Part shown: in pieces, positions 15,549 through 24,122 of the stretch
Position numbering within the stretch: position 1 is the first letter of the stretch
How the letters are laid out: the number at the start of each line of letters is the position of its first letter
Assembly: GCF_900009265.2 (NCBI RefSeq)
Contig: NZ_LR735021.1
Span: 126,436-190,435, forward strand
DNA: 64,000 bases
Direction of reading: 5' to 3'
Source: Planktothrix paucivesiculata PCC 9631
GTDB taxonomy: Bacteria; Cyanobacteriota; Cyanobacteriia; Cyanobacteriales; Microcoleaceae
Translations under genes and position numbers: made by a program
Notes under the pieces: model-generated
Databases searched by the model: none
Told to the model about the DNA's origin: nothing
Seen by the model: the letters and a program-made list of their open reading frames with translations, nothing else

Positions 15549-16262
15549 TTACTTCTCCTGAGCAGAACGAATTTTTTGAATCGAATCTTTAATGCAACTT
15601 CTGATATTTTGGTTGCAAAATTGAGTATTAGGTAAGCCTTTTAGACTATCCCAAAGTTGTGAATTAAAGCCCGTATTGCCATCATTGGTACTCCCAACCA
15701 CTAATAACGTCCCATTTCGGGAGGACACTTTATCAGCTAAATTCGTTAAGGTTTCGGGACAAAATTCTTCCTGTTCGTTGGCTTGAGCTTGTAGAATAAT
15801 CATCAGAGTTTCAGAATGGCGATCGCTCATTTCTGCTGCTAGTTCTAAACCCGGACAAATATAGGTTCCTTGTCCTTTAGGTTCAGGTTTTTGATGGCAG
15901 AGAGAATACAGATCACTCTGGTCTTTGATGACAACCGGATCAGATGCAATCAGATCTTGGCTGACCTGAATTAAAGCTGCTTTATCCCCAGATTTAGCAA
16001 CATCAGCCACCCCAAAACAAGCATCTTTAGAGACTTTGATTTGCTGGGAATCATTCAAGGCAGAAGCACTAATATCTGCTATTCTGATTAACAATAAATT
16101 GGCTGGCTTCTCACACCCAGTAAGCACTAAAACCAGAAAAAGAAAGCCTAAAATACAAATCAGTAACCAGCCCCAATCAATATCACCTCCTTCTCCTTTT
16201 TTAATAAACTCAGATTGGCATTCAGCACAAAGCCATTCTTTATGATTCGGGAGTTGTACTAA
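15549..16262 (-). pseudogene. vWA-like lipoprotein/membrane protein, 3' part (IS-interrupted)
   Basis: Main part of a gene split by the IS701 element. Reading from the IS edge: CAEC zinc-ribbon half, then a TM segment WGWLLICILGFLFLVLVLTG followed by Cys (lipobox-like LTGC), then a vWA-type domain with IADISASA (MIDAS DxSxS) and TYICPGLELAAEM. An internal GTG (16127) could still start the vWA part. Joined to 17623-17668 after removing the IS and one CTAA copy, it gives an uninterrupted frame of 251 residues. A metal-dependent adhesion or assembly role is typical of vWA domains; the specific role is unknown. Confidence 0.7.
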
Positions 16263-17622
16263 TGGGACTTAAACAAAAATCAAGCCCAAATCAAGCCTAA
16301 ACTTGCTTTGTAGGCTGCAAATACATCCCTATTATGTTGGAGCCACTCCACAAATCGAAAAGAAATCGCTGTGCGAAAGGCTTCAAGGGCATCAACAAAT
16401 GTGTTTAAGGGTTTGTTCGCCCATCGACGTCTTAACCCTCCAGTTAAACTATGCCAGAGAATAAAAGTATAGGCACAAAATACCAAAATCCAATGTCTGA
16501 TTAAACTTCTTTTATCTCGGACTTGATATTCTTTCAGCCCCAACCAGCCCTTAGCTTCCCTGTAAAAAACTTCTATCCAATTTCTTTGTGAATAGGTCGT
16601 TACTATCCATTCTCCTGTGGCTTTTGAAACCTCAACATTAGTCATTAAATAATCAATATCACTGGCTTGGTCGAAAGTGGCAGCATTCATGACGATGGCT
16701 ATTACTTTCTTCCCGGCATACTTTGATAATTCAATTTCTTGTGTTGCTACCCACACAGTTTTGGTTTTTTCTACTGGGAGTTGAATTTCACTAAAAGCTC
16801 CTTGGGGCAACGATTTAGCTAAATTATCTAATCGAGTTTCCTCTGTTTCATCTTCCCCTTTTTTGAGGATTACCTTTCGATTCTTGGCGACTCCCCCTAT
16901 ATATTTTAATCCTTTTTTCTCTAACTCTTGTAAAAAACTTGTGTTATTTCCATACCCGGCATCTGTTAGCACAATTCCCGGTCGATATCCTCTGTCTAAG
17001 CTCCTCTCTATTAATTCTAATGCTATTTCTGGTTTCTTTTTAAATTCGGGGTCGGCTTTTCCTAAGGGTAATGACTCGGCTTTTTGATATAATTCTATAT
17101 CTAATGGTAAGTTTTTTTTACCATCGTATAGATGGCTCGTTACTGCTACAATTCCATTGTCGGTTTTTCCGATTTCTCCGATGTATTGCCGTCCCACTCC
17201 CTCGGTAAAGTTCCCGCTTTTTCGATGTCCTGAATCATCAATAATTAGAGCAAATCCCCGACTAATCTGGGTTTGCCTACACTGATTCATTACCTCCAGC
17301 CGACGCTGATTCAGTTTCATTGCTGACCAAGGAGCTTCGGTTAAAAAGTGGTGTAATCGGTGGTAAGTTACCCCTACGGCGTTATTCGCCATTTGCGACA
17401 GGTTTTTTCGCTCACTTTCTCCCAATAATCCCCCTAAATAGTTCCTAAATTCCCGTTTTTGGGCTTGATGGCCGAAAATATCGTCAAATCGACCACACCA
17501 TCTATCGAAGCAAGGGGGCATCGCTGCCGGGGTTGTCTCTTTCATGGGTTATTCTTTAACGTTATTTGCTTGCTCTATAATCATTATCATCTATTTCCCT
17601 CCTTATTTTTGTTTAAGTCCCA
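16263..17622 (-). mobile_element. IS701-family insertion sequence, complete
   Basis: 1,360-bp element with terminal inverted repeats TGGGACTTAAACAAAAAT (16263-16280, complement 17605-17622), flanked by CTAA at 16259-16262 and 17623-17626. A 4-bp YTAR-type duplication is what IS701 elements make. One transposase gene is inside. It interrupts the zinc-ribbon/vWA gene. Confidence 0.9.
16280..17545 (-). CDS. IS701 family transposase
   Basis: 421-residue DDE transposase, full length. Catalytic region: ALIIDDSGHRKSG (first Asp), GIVLTDAGYGN (second Asp) and NWIEVFYREAKGWLGL (Glu), with the long beta-rich insert between them typical of IS4/IS701 enzymes. It occupies nearly the whole element, and no frameshift is seen, so the copy may be active. 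Confidence 0.93.
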   Translation of the reverse strand: MKETTPAAMPPCFDRWCGRFDDIFGHQAQKREFRNYLGGLLGESERKNLSQMANNAVGVTYHRLHHFLTEAPWSAMKLNQRRLEVMNQCRQTQISRGFALIIDDSGHRKSGNFTEGVGRQYIGEIGKTDNGIVAVTSHLYDGKKNLPLDIELYQKAESLPLGKADPEFKKKPEIALELIERSLDRGYRPGIVLTDAGYGNNTSFLQELEKKGLKYIGGVAKNRKVILKKGEDETEETRLDNLAKSLPQGAFSEIQLPVEKTKTVWVATQEIELSKYAGKKVIAIVMNAATFDQASDIDYLMTNVEVSKATGEWIVTTYSQRNWIEVFYREAKGWLGLKEYQVRDKRSLIRHWILVFCAYTFILWHSLTGGLRRRWANKPLNTFVDALEAFRTAISFRFVEWLQHNRDVFAAYKASLGLIWA

Positions 17623-17668
17623 CTAAGTCACACATTCTGTGGCCTTTTTTATCTCTCAAACAATCCAT
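17623..17668 (-). pseudogene. 5' end of the IS701-interrupted vWA gene
   Basis: Start ATG at 17668 with AAGGAGG 9 bases upstream (minus strand), coding MDCLRDKKGHRMCDL before the IS. Precise removal of the IS joins it in frame to QLPNHKEWLCAECQSEF of the 3' part. This reconstructs a protein with an N-terminal Cys-containing stretch and CxxC, probably a zinc ribbon, ahead of its TM segment. Confidence 0.65.
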
Positions 17669-17684
17669 AAAATAAAACCTCCTT

Positions 17685-17802
17685 AGCTGTTGATACGATC
17701 TCACACTCGACTCAGTAACCCAAAATTCTGATCAGGTTTTGATCAGGATTTCATCGCGTAACGATTAGGAATGACTAACAAAGTTAAGGTTTCACCAGAG
17801 GG
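17685..17802 (+). repeat. Degenerate copy of promoter and first codons of the 18643 gene
   Basis: About 118 bp closely matching 18551-18675. It includes the direct repeats CTGATCAGG and TTGATCAGG, GCGTAACGATTAGG, and an ATG (17771) followed by MTNKVKVSPEG. The reading frame then diverges and ends in the adjacent palindromic repeat. It is a remnant of a duplicated gene start, left on the other side of the cysteine dioxygenase gene. Confidence 0.75.
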
Positions 17803-17830
17803 AAAAATCAGAATTGACATAAAAGGAATG

Positions 17831-17895
17831 AGAAACCGGGTTTCTTGTCTTGTTTTTATCAAGAAAGCATTTTCTCTCAGAGAAACCCGGTTTCT
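17831..17895. repeat. 65-bp palindromic dispersed repeat, copy 1
   Basis: AGAAACCGGGTTTCT (17831-17845) and AGAAACCCGGTTTCT (17881-17895) enclose 35 bases. The same arm-spacer-arm design with the same total length occurs at 24038-24102. This behaves like a REP-type short mobile repeat. It lies at the 3' end of the cysteine dioxygenase gene and may also fold as its terminator. Confidence 0.7.
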
Positions 17896-17912
17896 ATTGA
17901 GTCCTATAATCC

Positions 17913-18419
17913 CTAGTCTCTGACGGGTGAATACACGTGCAATGTCACACAATCTTCATCACTGTTATTAACTAACTGGTGGTATTCATAACGGTCAGTC
18001 CAGGTAATTTCCCCAGCACTTACGGTTTCTTCTTTCCACCGCACTAACTTCCGTTTTTCGTCGGGAATATAGCGCTGTTGGCTAATAGAACCTTGGAGGA
18101 CTTTGGTAACATTTAAAGCCGAGTTTTTGTGAGGGTGCACGCCAGAGATTTGACCTGGCGCCCAACAAATGATCATGAGCTCAACTTGATCGTTACGAAG
18201 GAATGTTTGATACCCATAACGGTCAGGAAGAAACAAAACGAATGCTTCCCAACATTCCTTGGGTAAGTCGAAGCAAGTCACCAGATCTTTGAGTGTGTCC
18301 AGGGTTAACAGGTGAGATGGGATTTTCTTGAGTTGGAGCAAGAATTTCTCGATATTCAGGGGCTGACTAACCCTTTCTCGTGAGGAAAAACCGTTATTGT
18401 GCTGTACAATTTGAATCAT
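17913..18419 (-). CDS. Cysteine dioxygenase (type I, cupin)
   Basis: 168-residue cupin of the cysteine dioxygenase family, which oxidises L-cysteine to cysteine sulfinate using Fe(II). Metal ligands are expected in GVHPHKNSALNV (HxH) and YHQLVNN (third His). CWAPGQISGVH and TLHVYSP frame the two cupin boxes. Length is slightly short of the bacterial enzymes (about 180-200). It is a stand-alone gene between two copies of a duplicated promoter segment, so it may have been inserted with that rearrangement. It could act on a related thiol. Confidence 0.8.
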   Translation of the reverse strand: MIQIVQHNNGFSSRERVSQPLNIEKFLLQLKKIPSHLLTLDTLKDLVTCFDLPKECWEAFVLFLPDRYGYQTFLRNDQVELMIICWAPGQISGVHPHKNSALNVTKVLQGSISQQRYIPDEKRKLVRWKEETVSAGEITWTDRYEYHQLVNNSDEDCVTLHVYSPVRD

Positions 18420-18550
18420 TGGATTTCAAGCCGTTGGTTTACTTGTCTGGACAGATAACTGAATCAATGGCCTTTTATGCCAACCCAAAGGTTGCTAGTT
18501 GCCAAGGTTTAGGCTTGATAGTCTAGGGTCGTAAAACCCTTGTTTTCTCA

Positions 18551-18675
18551 AGCTGTGGACACGATCTCACACCAGACTCACTAACCCCAAATTCTGATCA
18601 GGTTTTGATCAGGATCAGGACTTCACCGCGTAACGATTAGGGATGACTAACAAAGTTAAGGCTTCACCAGAGGGA
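18551..18675 (+). promoter_or_regulatory. Upstream region of the conflict-system operon (duplicated)
   Basis: Control region ahead of the 18643 gene. It contains CTGATCAGG, TTGATCAGG and a further ATCAGG within 30 bases, in part palindromic (TGATCA), a plausible operator. The segment including the first codons is duplicated at 17685-17802. Confidence 0.4.
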
Positions 18676-19920
18676 CAAAAAATAATTGAGACAGCACGCA
18701 CAGAGAAAGGACGGGGGACAGGATGGGCAAAGGAAGACTGTCACCAAGCCTTAACAGATGCTAGTTTGTATCAATTGCAAAATGTAATTCTTCCAGCTTT
18801 AGAAATTTCTGTTAAGGATAATCCCAACCCAACTCTTAACTTGAAAAAGTTAAAAGCAATTATTGATAAAAATTGTATTAAGCCCCCCATTAATGAATAT
18901 TCAAAAAGCACATTAATTTTTTTTACCGATGATTCTCAAGAAAAAATTTTAACAATCATTAATCAATTAGTTTCCAAGAATTATACTGATTTACATTTGA
19001 ACGATTTTTATAAGTTTTTTGATAAATATAAATTAAGATTAGATCGAATCACTGATCGAAATTGGCGTGATTTTTTATCGGGTAAGCTAATTGATGAAGA
19101 TATTTTTACTGCCTTTTGCTCAATTTTAGGCATTTCTTGGCAGGAGGTTATAGCTCAGGAAACACCCTTTGAATATAAAGATAGTACAAACACAACTTTA
19201 TTAGTAGAAGTTTTAAATACATTTAATCATAAAGAGCAAAAAGATTTAGTTTGTAGTAATTTAGCTTTAAGTCATGCACCTAAAGCATTTTTAGTGATTA
19301 ACCCTTGTTCCTATCGTCGGACTTGGATGCTGCGAAGAATTGAATATGAGATTAAAACTTTTGGCAAAGAAGTACAACCGGAAGATTTTTTTAGTAAATC
19401 TCAATACACCTCTCTTTCAATCAAAGATTTAAAGTCAAGATTCAATCAAAAATATCCTGATCAATCCCTTAATGAAGTTTTGAAAAGTAAATATATTTTT
19501 TTAATTATTAATGTTGATAATTATAACTTTAATAATTTTAAAGACTTGATTAACGAATTTTGGAAACCAATTTTAGCTAGGGTGAATCCAGAAAAACCAG
19601 GTAAAATTTTAATGTTTATGATCTCTAGTGATCAAGGAAATGATTGGCAAACAGAATGGAAAAATTGTGATATGTTAAAAGATGCGATCGCAGAACTCAC
19701 TCCAGCCAATTCTTTTAAAGCACAAGATTTAATTGAAATTCTCCCTAGAATTGCTTTAAAATTTGATATAACGCTTACAGAAGATCCAGCCACTCTTTCT
19801 CAAAGTATCCTAGAAAAAGGTCAAGGAAGAACAGAAGAAATAATTAAGGCTTTATATCAACAATTCAACTGTAAACATCAGGACTTAATTCGACAATGGC
19901 AAACCTACCCACCCCGATAA
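18643..19920 (+). CDS. HTH/STAND-like signalling protein of a ternary conflict system
   Basis: 425-residue protein. The N-terminus MTNKVKASPEGQKIIETAR plus NWRDFLSGKLIDEDIFTAFC and ILGISWQEV (about residues 138-168) is the divergent HTH found at the front of many cyanobacterial STAND and caspase/WD signalling proteins. The rest (AFLVINPCSYRRTWMLRRIE, YIFLIINVDNY, FWKPILARV) resembles an inactive STAND-type NTPase fold without a P-loop. Its stop overlaps the MoxR gene by 25 bases. In published MoxR-vWA ternary systems the third partner is a sensor or effector scaffold, and this gene fits that slot. Assignment of the second domain is tentative. Confidence 0.6.
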   Translation: MTNKVKASPEGQKIIETARTEKGRGTGWAKEDCHQALTDASLYQLQNVILPALEISVKDNPNPTLNLKKLKAIIDKNCIKPPINEYSKSTLIFFTDDSQEKILTIINQLVSKNYTDLHLNDFYKFFDKYKLRLDRITDRNWRDFLSGKLIDEDIFTAFCSILGISWQEVIAQETPFEYKDSTNTTLLVEVLNTFNHKEQKDLVCSNLALSHAPKAFLVINPCSYRRTWMLRRIEYEIKTFGKEVQPEDFFSKSQYTSLSIKDLKSRFNQKYPDQSLNEVLKSKYIFLIINVDNYNFNNFKDLINEFWKPILARVNPEKPGKILMFMISSDQGNDWQTEWKNCDMLKDAIAELTPANSFKAQDLIEILPRIALKFDITLTEDPATLSQSILEKGQGRTEEIIKALYQQFNCKHQDLIRQWQTYPPR

Positions 19921-20876
19921 ACCCTAAATATATAAAAGATGAAACTGGAGAATTCCAACCCCCTCAAGGGGGAGAATGGAGTGATTTAGTTGACGAAGAA
20001 ATTTATCCCTATTATCCCAGTGATGGGTTAATAGAAGCGGTTAATTTAGCCATTCTTCTTAACCGTCCGTTACTGTTGGAAGGAGAGCCCGGATGTGGGA
20101 AAAGTCAGTTAGCGGCGGCGGTTGCTTATCAACTGAATAAACGTTATCCTGATATTCAATGGAAATATAGACTCTGGAATATTCAATCTACCAGTAAAGC
20201 TCAGGATGGCTTTTATACTTATGATTATGTGGGGAGACTTCAAGCCGCACAACTGGCAAAAGAACAGGTGAAAGATGAAAACATGAACCCTAGTAACCCA
20301 GAAAATTTTATTAATTGGGGGCCATTGGGTTATGCGTTTCGGGAACAGGACTGTCGGACTATTGTTTTAATTGATGAAATAGATAAAGCCGATAAAGATT
20401 TACCCAATGATTTATTATTAGCTATTGACCAACAGAAATTCTTAGTTAAAGAACTCCGAGAAGAAAATGGCGAACCCCGTTGGGAACGTGCTAATAAAGC
20501 TGCACCACCGATTATTATTATTACCTCTAACCGAGAACAGGAACTTCCCAGCGCTTTTTTGCGACGGTGTTTATACCATTATGTTGAATTTCCTGATAGC
20601 AAACGGTTAACGGAAATTATTAATAGTCGGTTTAAGAATCCTCCGGCTACAATTGTTAAACCCGCTTTACAAAAATTTCTTAAACTACGAGCAGCAATGG
20701 AGGAAGATGAACTATCTAAACAAGTGAGTACCAGTGAATTAATTGATTGGTTTGAAACCCTCTATGACTATCCTGAGAAGGAAATTAAAGCAATGCTTAA
20801 AAAAGCAGGAATTCCTCTAGCAAGTACGTTATTGAAACGTCATCAGTATTATAATAGTTATCAAGATTTAACCTAA
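19896..20876 (+). CDS. MoxR-type AAA+ ATPase
   Basis: 326-residue MoxR/RavA-like AAA+ ATPase. Walker A GEPGCGKS (residues about 63-70), Walker B IVLIDEIDKADKDLPNDLLLAID, sensor 1 IIIITSNREQELP and an arginine-finger region FLRRCLYHYVEFP are all present. MoxR ATPases work with vWA proteins as chaperones that insert cofactors or activate complexes. Here the vWA partner is the next gene and the preceding gene overlaps it, so the three form one operon. Confidence 0.9.
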   Translation: MANLPTPINPKYIKDETGEFQPPQGGEWSDLVDEEIYPYYPSDGLIEAVNLAILLNRPLLLEGEPGCGKSQLAAAVAYQLNKRYPDIQWKYRLWNIQSTSKAQDGFYTYDYVGRLQAAQLAKEQVKDENMNPSNPENFINWGPLGYAFREQDCRTIVLIDEIDKADKDLPNDLLLAIDQQKFLVKELREENGEPRWERANKAAPPIIIITSNREQELPSAFLRRCLYHYVEFPDSKRLTEIINSRFKNPPATIVKPALQKFLKLRAAMEEDELSKQVSTSELIDWFETLYDYPEKEIKAMLKKAGIPLASTLLKRHQYYNSYQDLT

Positions 20877-20902
20877 AATCTCCCAACCCTTTAATTTTCT
20901 GG

Positions 20903-20947
20903 TTTCTAGGTTCTACCTAGAAATCCTTAAAAGGTGGCTCTGCCACC
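20903..20947 (+). other. Two hairpins between moxR and vWA-FGE gene
   Basis: TTTCTAGG/CCTAGAAA (20903-20923) and GGTGGC-TCT-GCCACC (20933-20947) are two adjacent perfect stem-loops in the 117-base gap. They could set relative expression of the two genes or be short dispersed repeats. Confidence 0.45.
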
Positions 20948-20993
20948 AGACAACCCCGTTTAGGGTAGAATAGATTAGGTTAATATCAATAAA

Positions 20994-23738
20994 ATGACAA
21001 CTGCTTTCCCTCTGCGAACATTATTTGAACAACTCCGAAAAACTGGTTTTCGCCTAACCATTGACCAGTATCATTTTGCAGTGGAAGCCTTAACACTCTC
21101 GATAGCAGATGGGTTAGACCCAACTAATATTGATGCAGTTAAACACCTTTGTCAAACGGTATGGGTTAAATCTCCTGAAGAACAGCGTCGGTTTGAAAAA
21201 TTTTGGCAAGCTTTAATTCCTAAAAATCCTGATCAGATCCCCCCAACTCTTTTTAGAAAGGGAAACGATGGAGAATCCTCTAATGTTAATTTAGAAGCAA
21301 ATACCCAATTAGAAAATACCGATAATCTCGATAATAATAACCTAGACCAACCGGAAGAATACCTAACATTTGAAACCCCAAACTTGCAAGTGGGAACTGC
21401 TATTTCTGTAAATTGCCAAGAAGGGTATTATTTCCCCGTCAGTCGTCAACAACTGCGGGAAGGATGGGAAACCTTTAAACCTCAACGTCCAAAAACCTTT
21501 TTCAAGGAAATAGATATTCCCGCTACCGTTGAACAAATTACCAAAGATGGTTTTTTCATTAAACCTGTTTTCGCCCCCACCCAGACCCTAGAAATACCCC
21601 CAAAAGTCCTATTACTCCTCGACCAAAAAGGGTCAATGGCCCCCTTTCATCCCCTTTGTCGCCATTGGGTTAACCTGTGGTCAGACGCGACGGTTTACTA
21701 TTTCCATAACTGCCCAACGGATAGCTTATATCTTGACCCCCAACTGCGAAAAGGGGAAGATATCGAAACGGTTTTAACCCAATTTTCCCCTAAGAATACC
21801 GTTGCTTTAATAATTAGTGATGCTGGTGCGGCAAAACAGCGTTCTGTTCCTGACCGTTGGGACGAAACCGTAGAATTTCTCAACCTCCTCACCGATACCG
21901 TTTCCCGTGTCGCTTGGTTAAACCCTCTCCCCCGTCACCGTTGGTTAGATACGACTGCGGAGGATATCGCCAAAATATACCCCAAACAAGTCCCGATGTT
22001 TGCCCTTGACCCCGCAGAATATCAAAAAATGCTGCGTTGGTTACGTTGGGGTGACTCTAACTTTAACTTTAACTCCCCCCTTACCAACGAGAGCATGGGG
22101 GGATCTCTTAACTGGGACTTCGACGCCACCAGTCGAATTAATAGCTTTACCCAACAATACGGTAATTCCTATTTAAACCTAGCGTCCCATGCCGCCTTTC
22201 CCCTAACTTTAACTCCAGACCTTCTCTATCGTCTTTGGAAAAAATTTTTAGTCCCTAATTACCCTGAACTTGAACTTCCTTGGTATGCAGTAGCGGATAT
22301 ATTGTTATCAGACTTTTGCCAACCCGTTGAAGAAGAATTAATAGAACTCTATGAAATAGAACCAGATATCCGTAATCAATTATTGATCAAACTCACAGAC
22401 CAAGAAGGAGAACAACGACTGAAAGAATTATCTGATTTTATCATTGAATACCTAAAAAAACAGCTAAAATCTACACTTCCCCATTGGTTAGGAAGTCTTT
22501 ATGAACGACAACAATGGGCAGCTTTAGCCTATACTGACCAACAGGATGAAGCCGTGCAACAGTTGGCAAAATCCTTGAAAAAAGCCTATTTACAAAATAA
22601 TAAATCCGAGTTAGTTCAGTGGTCGGAGTTAGCGCAAACCATATCCTCGGTTTTAACCGATAAAAAATATCAACCCTTATTAATTGCGGCGAAAGGATAT
22701 GGCGCCGAAGCGCGAGGTATTCGTCGAGAAACCGAAAACGCCCAACGGGACTGGGAACAATATTTAGGTCAGGAGGAAATTGTTACTTTAGCGGGAGTCG
22801 AACTAGCAAAACCCGGTAGTGTCCTCGGTCGCCTTCCTCTAAAAAGATTTTCCTTTAAAACCGTTACTGTTAACAAAAAGGGTGAAATTATCAACCGGGA
22901 AACTAAACAAGCCCGATATTTCACCGAAGACCTGGGGAATGGCATCACCTTAGACATGGTTTATATTCCTGGGGGGACATTCCTCATGGGTTCACCAGAA
23001 GGGAAAGGAGACAAAAACGAATACCCCCAACATCAAGTTACAATTCCCCCCTTTTTCATGGGTAAATATTCCATTACTCAAGCCCAGTGGAAAGCCGTTG
23101 CTAACTGGCCAAAAATTCAACGGGATCTCGACCCTGACCATTCTCCTTCTCGCTTTAAAGGCGATAACAAACCTATAGAAAGAGTTGAATGGAACGATGC
23201 AGTAGAATTTTGTGCCCGACTGCTACAACGAACCGAACGCCCCTACCGTTTACCATCAGAAGCCCAATGGGAATATGCGTGTCGTGCCCGAACCCAAACC
23301 CCGTTTTATTTTGGGGAAACCCTAACCAGTGATTTAGCCAATTATGATGGAACCGTAACCTATGCAGACGAACCCAAAGGGAAATTTCGCGGAGAAACCA
23401 CCTCAGTCGGCAAATTTCCCCCTAATGCCTTTGGATTGTATGATCTCCATGGTAATGTCTGGGATTGGTGCGCCGATCCTTGGCATGACAACTATGAAGG
23501 AGCGCCAACAGGAGGAGAAGTTTGGGATGAAGAGAATGGTAATAATAATCATTATCAAATTTATAGTGCTGAAAATTTAGTCAACTTATTGAACGACGAA
23601 AGAAGTCATTGTCTGCGGGGCGGTTCGTGGGTCAGCGTTCCTGGTACCTGCCGTTCTGCTATTCGTAACTGGTATGCCGCCATCAACTCCTACAACTACA
23701 ACGGCTTTCGGGTTTGTTGGGTTGTTGGTGCGTCGTAG
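20994..23738 (+). CDS. vWA protein with C-terminal FGE-sulfatase domain, putative DGR target
   Basis: 914 residues. N-terminal helical domain (1-75) and acidic linker; vWA-like domain around 200-350 with an altered MIDAS (LLDQKGSMAPF, D at about 209) and LIISDAGAAKQRS; helical middle; C-terminal formylglycine-generating-enzyme/C-type-lectin domain (about 655-914) with DMVYIPGGTFLMGSPEG, RPYRLPSEAQWEYACRA and FGLYDLHGNVWDWCAD. The last 40 residues (LRGGSWVSVPGTCRSAIRNW and the Asn/Tyr-rich stretch before NGFRVCW) match the layout of DGR variable regions. With MoxR upstream it forms a vWA-MoxR conflict module whose binding face is probably diversified. The FGE fold here is more likely a ligand-binding scaffold than an enzyme. 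Confidence 0.85.
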   Translation: MTTAFPLRTLFEQLRKTGFRLTIDQYHFAVEALTLSIADGLDPTNIDAVKHLCQTVWVKSPEEQRRFEKFWQALIPKNPDQIPPTLFRKGNDGESSNVNLEANTQLENTDNLDNNNLDQPEEYLTFETPNLQVGTAISVNCQEGYYFPVSRQQLREGWETFKPQRPKTFFKEIDIPATVEQITKDGFFIKPVFAPTQTLEIPPKVLLLLDQKGSMAPFHPLCRHWVNLWSDATVYYFHNCPTDSLYLDPQLRKGEDIETVLTQFSPKNTVALIISDAGAAKQRSVPDRWDETVEFLNLLTDTVSRVAWLNPLPRHRWLDTTAEDIAKIYPKQVPMFALDPAEYQKMLRWLRWGDSNFNFNSPLTNESMGGSLNWDFDATSRINSFTQQYGNSYLNLASHAAFPLTLTPDLLYRLWKKFLVPNYPELELPWYAVADILLSDFCQPVEEELIELYEIEPDIRNQLLIKLTDQEGEQRLKELSDFIIEYLKKQLKSTLPHWLGSLYERQQWAALAYTDQQDEAVQQLAKSLKKAYLQNNKSELVQWSELAQTISSVLTDKKYQPLLIAAKGYGAEARGIRRETENAQRDWEQYLGQEEIVTLAGVELAKPGSVLGRLPLKRFSFKTVTVNKKGEIINRETKQARYFTEDLGNGITLDMVYIPGGTFLMGSPEGKGDKNEYPQHQVTIPPFFMGKYSITQAQWKAVANWPKIQRDLDPDHSPSRFKGDNKPIERVEWNDAVEFCARLLQRTERPYRLPSEAQWEYACRARTQTPFYFGETLTSDLANYDGTVTYADEPKGKFRGETTSVGKFPPNAFGLYDLHGNVWDWCADPWHDNYEGAPTGGEVWDEENGNNNHYQIYSAENLVNLLNDERSHCLRGGSWVSVPGTCRSAIRNWYAAINSYNYNGFRVCWVVGAS
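23613..23735 (+). other. Putative DGR variable region (VR)
   Basis: 3' end of the vWA-FGE gene, codons about 874-913. The positions expected to vary are almost all NNC or NNT codons (GTC, AGC, GTT, ACC, ATT, AAC, TAT, ATC, TCC, TAC), as left by adenine mutagenesis of AAC/AAT-rich template codons; TGG is an exception. Fixed anchors GGSW, CRSA and GFRV flank them. No template repeat or reverse transcriptase gene is present in the window. Confidence 0.65.
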
Positions 23739-23872
23739 GTTAGTGTGCAGGATTCTTAGCCCTGTTTTCTTTAGCTCTTTTGCCCTCTGCCCTTCTTTTT
23801 TCTTTTCCCTTCTTCCCTTTTGTCCGAGCGAAGCGAGAATTTTTATTTTTTCTAAAATATTAAGTTTTGTTA

Positions 23873-24070
23873 ATGGAAGAACTCCCAATTATCCAAAAAA
23901 CCTACGATTTGATTAAATGGTATGTTCCCATTTTAAACCGTTTGCCCAAGGATCACAAATTCATGTTAGGCGATAGAATGATTGCCCGTCTCTATAATAT
24001 CTTAGAAACCCTAATTTTGGCAAGATATTCAGCTATCAGAAACCGGGTTTTTCAGTTAACTTTATACTAA
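23873..24070 (+). pseudogene. avd: avd-like DGR accessory protein, truncated
   Basis: The N-terminus [20 protein letters not shown] and the following [21 protein letters not shown] match cyanobacterial Avd four-helix-bundle proteins, which bind the DGR reverse transcriptase. Homology stops near LILARYS at about 24033, where a 65-bp palindromic repeat begins. The remaining residues come from the repeat and run to a stop, leaving roughly half of a normal Avd. It lies 135 bases behind the VR, the usual DGR gene order, which strengthens the DGR reading of the vWA-FGE gene. Confidence 0.75.
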
Positions 24071-24102
24071 GCATCAAAATCTGGATTAAAAACCCGGTTT
24101 CT
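24038..24102. repeat. 65-bp palindromic dispersed repeat, copy 2
   Basis: AGAAACCGGGTTTTT (24038-24052) and AAAAACCCGGTTTCT (24088-24102) enclose 35 bases of unrelated spacer. Same size and arms as 17831-17895. It disrupts the avd gene. Confidence 0.7.
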
Positions 24103-24122
24103 AACTCCCGCAGTTAGCTATC

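Noticed and set aside
20994-23738. FGE domain as a true sulfatase-activating enzyme
   Set aside because: There is no sulfatase in the window and the C-terminus has a DGR-like variable stretch; a binding scaffold is more likely.
23586-23888. 100-residue minus-strand ORF opposite the end of the vWA-FGE gene
   Set aside because: It is the antisense shadow of the FGE/VR coding region and a low-complexity pyrimidine stretch; no start signal or family resemblance.
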